NCBI GenBank assembly: GCA_023362775.1
Contig: JALMGJ010000003.1
Coordinates: 422,001-486,000, forward strand
Direction of reading: 5' to 3'
DNA: 64,000 nucleotides
Origin: Charina bottae
Taxonomy: Eukaryota > Chordata > Lepidosauria > Squamata > Charinaidae
The translations under genes and the position numbers were made by a program. The first letter of the stretch is position 1; every line of letters begins with the position of its first letter. A model generated the notes under the pieces. The model worked only from the letters and a program-made list of their open reading frames with translations. It was not told the DNA's origin and did no database searches. Positions 1 through 8,348 of this stretch are shown here, piece by piece.

Positions 1-640
1 AAACTGTAAAATCAAGTGTGTGAGATGCTTCCTAAGAAGGAGATTGTGTGGACAGGACATTGTGTGTTCAATGTTTCCCCACATCATAAATGCATCCATA
101 AAGTTTTCACAAAGTACTGGGGTATCCCGGGATGGGAGAGTTTGTCTCAGATAGCCAAATGCATTCTGAGTTAGAACCCAGGAAATGTGCGAAAGTTCCT
201 TGATTATGTTGTGTGTAAACTGTGTGTAAACAATCTAATATCAGGACTGTATCTGTTGCTAGGCAAAGTGACAGAGTGTTAACTAGACCGTTTCAGTTGG
301 TTCATAGAGATCTAGTTAGCCCCCATGTCCCAAGTAATGGTGGGGTGCGAGTTTCATGTTCCTTCTGGTTGATGATCATACCTGCTTGTGTTGTTGCTAC
401 TTGTTGAAGTCTAAAGCGAAGGTCTGTGCTCACTTTGAAGTGTATGTAGCAATAGTAGGAAGAAAATATGGTTATCTAGTAGGTCAGTTCCAGTCTGATT
501 GTAGTGGAGAGTTCCTGAGCCCTGTGTTCTAGAACTGGCTTTGCAGGAACGTATTCTCCCAAAGACTTGCCAATGTTGGAATTCTTGCTGAGTGTTGGTG
601 TTGTGAATACCATTATAAAATCGAATATAATATTTTCAAG
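1..640 (+). mobile_element. Ty1/copia-like integrase remnant (degenerate)
   Basis: Broken coding sequence that reads as the core of a copia-type integrase when frames are followed through shifts. Around 272-330 it reads RPFQLVHRDL, the usual copia pre-core stretch (family form close to P-L-x-L-V-H-x-D-L). Around 357-535 another frame reads FMFLLVDDHT, then YLLKSKAKV, then FQSDCSGEF, matching the spacing of the integrase catalytic Asp residues. There are at least two frame changes, so it cannot be active. No LTR is visible; the left part lies outside the window and the right end is cut by the L1-like insertion at 674. The family call rests on motif order only; a gypsy-type integrase is less likely because the SDxxGEF box is copia-like. 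Confidence 0.5.
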
Positions 641-1770
641 AAAGCCAAACAATATGAAAATTATGAGACTTTAGGGGCTTCCGGTGGGAATGGCGGACTG
701 AACGGCTGTGCCAGCTGGTTCAGCGGATGGAGCTGACAACGCGGTAACTTTTTTCGGGCTCAGGCAGGTTTTCCTGAAGCCCAGAAACGTTCTCCGGATC
801 AAGGAGAATACCTGGAATCATCCCATCTGTCCTCTGGATGGCTGCTTGCAGCCAGAAGATTGCAAACAGCATTTTGCATTCGACTGGTAAGAGCCATCTG
901 GGAGGCGGGGACTTCATCACTTTCCAAGCCACGCTGTAGCCTTAAAGGGACACTAAGACCAGCCACCCCATTTCTAAATCACCAATTTGTATTTTTTTCT
1001 TAAGTATATGTACCCCAAGAGAGGCTTTCTACAGCGAGGAGAAGCTGGTTCTCTTGGTGCTTAACGTTAGTTTTGGGATTACTTTTTTTTTTAATTCTTT
1101 TAAGTTTTGGATTTCGTTTTCCTTCCAAAGGAAATGCCAAAGATTGAGACTAAACAATTGTCTTCCTGTTATTATTTTTGTATTAAATTTGAAGATACTA
1201 GCATTTTCCTAAACATTAAATCAGCTGATTTGAACCTTCAGCTTTCTGTTCACTTTCCCTTGAGAGCTGCCTGCTATCCCACTCTCACTTTATGTAAACA
1301 CACTCCGGAACTCTTCCATACCTTCAACTTTCACTGGTTAAGCTCCTAGGGGGTGCCATAATCTACTGTGTCAGACATGGAGGATTTCAAACAGATTCTT
1401 TCTGATTTTCACCAGGATTTTAAACAGATTTCTTCTGACTTCTATTAAACTTTTATGCAAGATATCCAGGAAAATATGAGAGCTAAAATGTGTCATCAGG
1501 TTGGGGATGTGGTGGATGAAATTGAGGAATTTAAGAGCAATAGAAAGGTTTTTTTTAAGACTGAGATTGGGATTTTTATCGAGATGCTGGATGAAGATTG
1601 GATAATGGAGTTGGAGAAATCTAAGGGAGAGAGTGATCTGCAAGCCATAAGTATGGAATCCTTGAGGGGGGCAGTTGGGCTGTCTGATTCTTTCAAGAGG
1701 AAAGCTTTGTGCATATTGTGGGGATATGTAACTGCTTTGGTTTATTTTGAAGTGGGATAAGGGTTGAAGA

Positions 1771-2306
1771 CCTGAAGATCTTGGGAGGAGAGCAATGACA
1801 AATCTTGATAAATAGTTAAAAGCAGAGACATCACACTGACAACAAAGGTCCGCATAGTTAAAGCAATGGTATTCCCCATAGTAACCTATGGCTGCGAGAG
1901 CTGGACCATAAGGAAGGCTGAGCGAAGGAAGATAGATGCTTTTGAACTGTGGTGTTGGAGGAAAATTCTGAGTGTGCCTTGACTGCAAGAAGATCAAACC
2001 AGTCCATACTCCAGGAAATAAAGCCAGACTGCTCACTTGAGGGAATGATATTAAAAGCAAAAGTGAAGTACTTTGGCCACATAATGAGAAGACAGGATAC
2101 CCTGGAGAAGATGCTGATGCTAGGGAAAGTGGAAGGCAAAAGGAAGAGGGGCCGACCAAGGGCAAGATGCATGGATGATATTCTGGAGGTGACGGACTCG
2201 ACCTTGGGGTTGCTGGGGGTGGCGATGGCCGATAGGAAGCTCTGGCGTGGGCTGGTCCATGAAGTCACAAAGAGTCGGAAGCGACTGAACAAATAAACAA
2301 CAAGAA
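1771..2306 (+). mobile_element. Bov-B (RTE) LINE, 5'-truncated copy nested in the L1-like element
   Basis: This is the 3' end of a Bov-B LINE, closely matching 11040-11566 of the longer copy. It encodes the end of the reverse transcriptase (YGCESWTIRKAE, then ARRSNQSILQEIKPDCSLEG) and ends with the typical cggaagcgactgaacaaataaacaacaa. A 12-bp repeat, aagggttgaaga, flanks it at 1759-1770 and 2307-2318, showing insertion into the older L1-like element. The reading frame is broken at the ccttgactgc site (about 1977-1986), exactly as in the long copy. Confidence 0.85.
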
Positions 2307-2308
2307 AA

Positions 2309-2578
2309 GGGTTGAAGAATGTTCATCTGGTTTGCTTTAAGGATTTGATTGATGCTATATGCCTTTAAAGATTTACTGTTTTGAATTGGCTTTGTTTTTT
2401 GGTTTATTAAGATTAAAATTGTTAAAACTGTTGTATTAGGGTTAAAGAATGTTTATCTGGTTTGCTTTAAGGATTTGATTGATGTTATTCCCTTTTAAAG
2501 ATATGGAATTACTGTTTTGAATTGTTTTTGTTTTTTGGGTTTATTAAGATTGGGATTATTAAAATTTTTGTATTATTA
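2309..2578 (+). repeat. Two tandem ~135-bp units in the 3' part of the L1-like element
   Basis: Two consecutive diverged copies, about 2309-2440 and 2441-2578, each beginning gggttgaagaatgtt or gggttaaagaatgtt and sharing catctggtttgctttaagg-type sequence and a TTTATTAAGATT motif. They lie between the nested Bov-B piece and the A-rich 3' end, so they are probably part of the element's 3' UTR. Confidence 0.7.
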
Positions 2579-3050
2579 AGTATTATAGCAGACAACTTAT
2601 GTGCTTTTTAATTTGATTCTTATTATAGTAGACATAAATGCATAGAACAGTGGTAGGAAGGGAATAATTATGTATGTTTTATCTTTTGGAGGGGAGAAAA
2701 TTGTTTAGGAGGTTTATATGAACTTTTTTTTCTTTATTTTAACATAAGGGGGAGGAGTAACTGTACTTAGTGATTTTTATTATGTGTTAAAGTGAAATGA
2801 CTTATAGAAATAATGTGGTGTTTTGGTTTAATATAGAGTAAGAGATTGATTGTAGAAAAAAAAATTATATCCTTGCTGTTAAGAGCCGGAAGCCACATCT
2901 TTTTGTAAATCTGAAAAAAAAATATTTTGTGTTTTCGCACTTTTTTAGTTTTTTTTCTTTCTTTGTAGTTTTTTGGTTTTTTGTAGTTTTTATTCTTTTC
3001 TTCAAACCTAATTAAATTTATTATAAAAAAAAGAAAATTATGAGACTTTA

Positions 3051-4238
3051 AAAATGCTACAGTGAATCTATACAATAAATCTTTATTTGCAACAGGATTT
3101 AGAGCATCACCACACCCACAAACACTTTCATATCAAATGTATTCCCTCACCACAGGTTATTCTGAGGTAGAAAAATGAGGCAATCACTCCACTTTCATGC
3201 CAAACAGCTCATGACAGACAAACTTGATTTGATTACGTAGCCAATTACATATTTTCTCTAAAGTGGGTGCAAGCATAACACAAGTTTAGGCCTATCACAT
3301 CTGGACTGCAACATTCCTAAAAACCACAAGGTGGCAGCAAAGAACTAGAGTTTTCTGTGTCTATTTGCTTTGGTCTAGTGACCATCTGGCTTTTTGCAAC
3401 CCTAAACAAGCTCAATCATTTAAGTCACTCATCAAGTTTGATTAAGTTAATTAACAGGGCTATTTAAAATGAATTGGCCCTCTTAGGTTTATGGAAGTAA
3501 ATGGCACAGCCCCTTGCCTACTCCCGTTCTACCACTGGTGTTCCTTGAGTTTATAGCCCCGTTGATTTGGGCTTTTTAATCACATCCTCTTAAATTTGTT
3601 CAATCTTGCTAAGCTTTAATGTACCTCTGCCTTTCTTTTATCAAACGGCACAGATGGCTGTTTGCACTTCCCAACCTCTCAAGTCTGTCTTGTCTTCACT
3701 TCTACCAAACTTGACACACTAAGAAAGCCAGGGAATACCAGGGGCCAATCAGTGGTAACTACTAGGAGAGTTCCGAAATGGGGCTCAAACAGTGTGCCAT
3801 CCCTTGAGACAGCTCCTGGAGGATCAAAAATCTTTCATTCTCACTCCACTCAAAAGAAAATACATTATTAGGGTCCCCATCTATATTTTCAGTCCTAATT
3901 GTGAGCGTGGACCTCTGGAAGGGAGAGTTCAAAGCTAAAAACAGAAACTTCCATCCCAGCTAATGAGTCCATCTGCAATAAAAAAATTAGACAATATTTG
4001 GATTTTTGATCACTATAAAGTAAAACAGAGAGACTATGGAATGAGACACTATAACACAAATAATCTATGTGCAAAAGATGTAGGGACAGTGACTACAGAG
4101 TTAAAAAACAGAGAAGTAAAATTTAAAATATTTATTTATTTATTATTTAAATGTATATGATTTAAATTTATATGATTTATATGAAAAATGTGAAAAGCTA
4201 CAGGTTAATATATAGCATGTTAATAATAGTTAATAATA
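3051..4238. other. No gene or classified repeat recognised
   Basis: AT-rich sequence without a convincing open frame, RNA gene or mobile-element signature. Confidence 0.5.
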
Positions 4239-4424
4239 GCATGCAAATGCAAGTAGATGAATAGGTACCACTTCGGTGGGTAGGTAACAGCGTTCCGCGC
4301 GTGTCATGCGGCCACATGACCGTGGAAGCGTCTTCGGACAACGCTGGCTCTTTGGCTAACAAACGGAGATGAGCACCGGCCCCTAGAGTCGGACACGACT
4401 GCACAAAGGTACCTTTACCTTTTT
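4239..4424 (+). mobile_element. Sauria-type SINE, 5'-truncated
   Basis: Contains only the body and 3' end of the tRNA-derived SINE seen complete elsewhere in the window: gcatgcaaatgcaagtagat, ggtaccacttcggtggg, the gagtcggacacgactg hairpin and an accttt-rich tail. The tRNA-like head is missing. Confidence 0.8.
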
Positions 4425-5190
4425 TACAGGTTAATTAAAATTTAGAAATTAATTAAAATGCAAGTATTAATATAATGTGAGATAATAGACTGTGCTAACT
4501 AAAAAGCTCAAAGAATAAGCTCCCACAAGAAAAGCTGTAAAACTGAACAACTGGAGATTAACAACAAAATAATAGTTAACCATGAATTGCGTTGAGCCTG
4601 TTTGGCTCTGGCAGGGAGTCAGTCGGAACGGCAATTTTTGCACTCTGCTGTGCAGAACTTGACAAGATTATACCTTGTTGAGGGCTGCATTTAGAGAGTA
4701 AAAAGGAAATTTAAAAATGAACTGTGCTGGGCAACCAAACAACCTGGTGAGTAGTGGAAGCCTAAGGGTCCTACAGGTATCTCTGTAAAATGTAAAATGT
4801 AAAATGAGCAGAAAGAGAGGACATATTCAGTGGTCCAGGATCACAGCGGCACAGACATTCTGGGAAGGGGATCCTCCTAACCTTCCTTTTAAGGGAAAGG
4901 TGTTGCAGTGAATTAAAGTGAAATCTTTCTGGGGTCAGGGCTTCAAGCTGCCTAAGATAGTGTTACTGTGTACTTTCAAAGATGTGGAGACATGGAGCTT
5001 GCTTTGCCTAGGTTGGTCTGGCGTTCTATAGGCTGTTTGAGGAGTGTACTGGCCTGCTTGTAATCCAAGGAGACTAAACTGTCAGGGTGGAGGGAGCCCA
5101 AGTGATGATAATCTGGCCAGAGTTCACTTTCAGGTACACTGAGAGCTGCATACTCCAGCATTAGGGGATCTAAGCCCATTGGGAAAAGGG
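4425..5190. other. No feature recognised
   Basis: Unique-looking sequence with scattered stops in all frames. Confidence 0.5.
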
Positions 5191-5258
5191 TTGTTGTTGT
5201 TGTTCAGTGGTTCAGTCGTGTCCGACTCTTCGTGACCTCATGGACCATAGCATGCCAG
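5191..5258 (-). mobile_element. Bov-B LINE 3'-terminal fragment
   Basis: Begins with a (gtt) run and reads ttcagtcgtgtccgactctt, the reverse complement of the Bov-B 3' end. Only about 65 bp is preserved. The following 5259-5968 holds nothing recognisable. Confidence 0.65.
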
Positions 5259-6213
5259 TCTTAGCAAAAAACAGAAGGAACCACCACCATTTTCTGGCCT
5301 ACCTCTAGACATGGATCATTGTTCAAGACACCGCAGGGTATTTGGACTGGAAGGATTCCAGGGAGACAAAGGGGAAAAGGGACCCAGCAGCACTCCATAA
5401 AAATGTTATGCCAGTGACTTTGGTTCAAATAGCTTAATGGCTGCAGGTATGTAGAAGCCACTTATGATAAGAAGAATTTTAGAAAGGCAGAAGTACTCCA
5501 CTGCACATTTTGGGCAACATAGCTGCCACGAGCCTTCCTAGAGCCAGGGAAATGGAAGAATACCTCTAGGCATTTAAAGCATTGGACCTGTTCAGTTGTG
5601 TTCCCATTTACTGTATATGCTTTGTCTCTCTGATGAAGGCCAAGATTTGGGGTTTTTTATCATTTCTTTCCAGATGAACCATCTTACCATATTAAGCAAA
5701 GGTCCTCAGGACTCCTCTAAGCCCCACAGAAGACCTAGAAAGAATTATCACATCATCTTTGCGACCTGGTAGTTAGTAGGGAAGTTGGGAAAGCTTTCAG
5801 TTGTAAGCTAAATATCTAGATTGCGGGTTGTAGGAAATAGGATCTTCTAAGATGACAAGATAGATAAACAGAGGTACAGATTTTGGGAAGACACATGTGG
5901 ATGCTAGGTCATAGCTTTAACTATCCCCTACCATAAAGGTCAGGCAATGGGAAAGGAAATAGAATGGAGAAAAGGAAGCTATATGTCTATGAAGGTTCTC
6001 AGTCATCCAGGTGGAATTGTCTGTAGCTTGAATCATGTCAACTGGATTTCTATTTTCTTAATGGAAACGTTTCGCTCCTTATCCAAGGGGCTTCTTCAGT
6101 CTGAGCAAAGTTGGTAAGGGAATCCTAAATATGTTCCTAGGTAGCTGTGTGACCTTACACCTGGGGCTAGGTCATGGTTATATTGAGATGTAATTTTTAA
6201 GTCCTTTTATCAT

Positions 6214-6381
6214 CTAATGGAGGGTCGTTAAAACACCATGCTGCTGTTGAGCTTCTGAAATGGTCTTAATCTTCCTAGGCACAGAAGACAACACGGGGAG
6301 GAAGATGGGGGAGAGTTTGTGCCTGAGGCCCCCACCTCTATTCAAGGAAGGATTTTCCAAGTTGGCATAAATGGATTCCTT
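6214..6381 (-). pseudogene. Penelope-like ORF C-terminal remnant, left arm
   Basis: Exact mirror of the coding remnant in the right arm, read on the - strand. It starts at the fold-back centre and ends at a stop codon after 55 codons. It has no start codon and no upstream catalytic part. Confidence 0.65.
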
Positions 6382-6398
6382 GGTTTGAGAGAGGGGTC

Positions 6399-6566
6399 AA
6401 GGAATCCATTTATGCCAACTTGGAAAATCCTTCCTTGAATAGAGGTGGGGGCCTCAGGCACAAACTCTCCCCCATCTTCCTCCCCGTGTTGTCTTCTGTG
6501 CCTAGGAAGATTAAGACCATTTCAGAAGCTCAACAGCAGCATGGTGTTTTAACGACCCTCCATTAG
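6399..6566 (+). pseudogene. Penelope-like ORF C-terminal remnant, right arm
   Basis: Fifty-five codons and a TAG stop. The beginning reads KESIYANLENPSLNRGGG, followed by LRHKLSPIF. The NPSLNRGGG stretch is characteristic of the end of the GIY-YIG endonuclease part of Penelope-like proteins. Reverse transcriptase and the GIY-YIG core are absent, so this is a transposed 3' fragment and not a gene. Confidence 0.65.
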
Positions 6567-6955
6567 ATGATAAAAGGACTTAAAAATTACATCTCAATAT
6601 AACCATGACCTAGCCCCAGGTGTAAGGTCACACAGCTACCTAGGAACATATTTAGGATTCCCTTACCAACTTTGCTCAGACTGAAGAAGCCCCTTGGATA
6701 AGGAGCGAAACGTTTCCATTAAGAAAATAGAAATCCAGTTGACATGATTCAAGCTACAGACGAAAAGGAAGCTAGTTTGGGAGGGGGCAGAGCAAGAGAG
6801 CTAGCTCAGAAATATGTGTAAGATATCAGCTTTGGGTGTGGCAAGAAAAAAGGGAACGACAGGGGAGACAGGATGAGAAATAGGAATGGAACAGTATTTA
6901 GAACTTATAGGGAGTCCCCACTTGGCTGGCACAAAGACTATTCTTGAAGAAGAGA

Positions 6956-7074
6956 GGAAGGAAGGAAGGAAGGAAGGAAGGAAGGAAGGAAGGAAGGAAG
7001 GAAGGAAGGAAGGAAGGAAGGAAGGAAGGAAAGGGAGGGAGGGAGGGAGGGAGGGAGGGAGGGAGGGAGGGAGG
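6956..7074 (+). repeat. (GGAA)n passing into (GGGA)n
   Basis: A pure purine tract on the + strand of about 119 bp: roughly 70 bp of ggaa repeats followed by about ten gggA units. The second half has many G-triplets with one-base spacers. Confidence 0.95.
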
Positions 7075-7166
7075 GGACGGACGGGACTTTGGGCAAACCA
7101 TATAAATACCCTTACAAATTGAAATGTTGCTGATAGATTTGTTTTGAGGTTGCATCTTACTTTCAG

Positions 7167-7303
7167 GCATGTAAAAAAAAGGTAAAGGTTTTCCCCTGCA
7201 CAGTCGTGTCCGACTCTAGGGGGCGGTGCTCATCTCCGTTTCTTAGCCGAAGAGCCAGCACTGTCCGAAGACGCTTCCGCGGTCATGTACCCTCATGCCA
7301 ATG
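7167..7303 (-). mobile_element. Sauria-type SINE 3' part
   Basis: Starts with aaggtaaaggttttcccc (reverse of the accttt tail), then cagtcgtgtccgactctagg and ggtgctcatctccgtttctt. The element breaks off around 7303 before the tRNA-like head. The remaining sequence to 7590 shows nothing recognisable. Confidence 0.8.
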
Positions 7304-7590
7304 AGAGATAGCGAGGGCCAAACAGTCAAAGGAGCTTCCAGTGTTTCCTACATTTGGAGCCAAATGCAGACTTCCTGGGTCACACCTTCGTTTTTTTGAA
7401 AATGTCAACAATAGCTGCCTATCCTCTATCCTTCAGAATAAGATTGTGCTTATTGATAAAAGTAAATATGAGGCCACCAGTTCAGGCAGAATTAAATCAT
7501 CATGAGGAACACTCCCAGGCATTACACTAAGCTATCAGATCCTGATTTCTGCAAGTCTCACTGGTGGCCAGGCAGGCAGGTCCTCTACAT

Positions 7591-7676
7591 CAGAGCTTTC
7601 CAAACTGTGTGTCGGGACACGTTAGTGTGTCGGCTGCAGTGTCTGGGTGTGTCGCGGCTGCTGCTGCCTCCGATAG
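7591..7676 (+). mobile_element. hAT-type element (CAGAGCTTTCC family), left end only
   Basis: Begins cagagctttccaaactgtgt and continues through the tgtgtcggctgcagtgtctg interior seen in the copy at 17794, then breaks off at about 7676. No right end follows; 7677-8338 shows no recognisable feature. Confidence 0.75.
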
Positions 7677-8348
7677 TTTAGAAAAAACTCCAAGCAGCCA
7701 GAGAGAAGCTGACAGTCCTGGCTCTCCTCTGAAAACAAAGTCATCCTCAGCTGTTCCAGCCGTAACAATGTTTTCCTCTTTAAGTTGGCAGTAAACTATG
7801 TTCAGTCAGTGTCACAGTCAAGTGACTCCTAGGAGGTAGAATCAGTCGGCACTTACTGTCCACTTTAGGCTGGTGGGCGTGTGCTCACTCCCCTCTGGCC
7901 TCTGGGCACTGTCTTCCAGGGCTGTTCTGCTTTAGGCAGTAGGAGAATCCAGTTCTTTCAAGCCAACTCCTCCACCTGACCTCACCTAGCCTGGCTCGAA
8001 GAGCTGGTCCGTATAGCAGCAACTGACCAGGAGGGCTTGCTCTCTACTGCGCGACAGGGCAGCTTTCTCCATGCCTGCCAGCTGTTGTTGGGGCTGCTTT
8101 TGAAGGCAAGTTTAGTAATCTGGAATAGCAGTAGAGCCTTGTTCAAAAGGAGCCTGTTATCAGCTGATCACTTGGCTCCCTTTGAACACCCACACAAAAA
8201 CTAGCCAGAGTGAGTTTTGACAGATGGCCCATTAGGAGAGAGGTTGGCCAATGTTTTGCTGGTAGCTGAAGATATCCAAGGGCAGCAGAGAGAAAAGAAA
8301 CTGGGAGAAGCCATCAATCCCTACCTTTAACAGGCCTTATACACTTTA

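Larger units (their letters stand above)
656..3050 (+). mobile_element. L1-like non-LTR element, short form, with 18-bp target-site duplication
   Basis: Element at 674-3032 flanked by a perfect 18-bp direct repeat (gaaaattatgagacttta at 656-673 and 3033-3050). It starts with a GC-rich 5' region (ggggcttccggtggg), carries a short coding stretch from about 1377 (MEDFKQILSDFHQDF, one stop, then continuing to 1760) with an L1 ORF1-like coiled-coil character, and ends in an A-rich run. Without the nested Bov-B piece it is about 1.8 kb and contains no reverse transcriptase, so it would have been mobilised in trans, like HAL1-type elements. The L1 assignment is an inference from the general plan; the boundaries are directly visible. 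Confidence 0.5.
5982..6761. mobile_element. Penelope-like retroelement 3' ends in a perfect fold-back
   Basis: Arms 6019-6382 and 6398-6761 are exact reverse complements over 364 bp, separated by a 15-bp spacer. A 37-bp unpaired tail (5982-6018) sits at the left end, and the whole unit is flanked by a 13-bp duplication, gaaaaggaagcta (5969-5981 and 6762-6774). Each arm ends inward in the C-terminal coding end of a GIY-YIG type Penelope-like protein (NPSLNRGGGLRH motif). Inverted or partial terminal repeats, a short asymmetric tail and variable target duplications are known habits of Penelope-like elements. A diverged single-arm relative lies at 31616-31911. The insertion boundaries are seen directly; the family is inferred from the protein motif and structure. 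Confidence 0.8.

Noticed and set aside
1371..2165. 264-codon open frame on the - strand
   Set aside because: It runs antisense through the L1-like ORF1 segment and the Bov-B fragment; the same antisense frame recurs at 11035-11427 in the other Bov-B copy.
6019..6761. Reading the perfect fold-back as a pure assembly artefact
   Set aside because: The 13-bp flanking duplication and the unpaired tail are not expected from a fold-back read error, so a real insertion is favoured; long reads are still needed to settle it.
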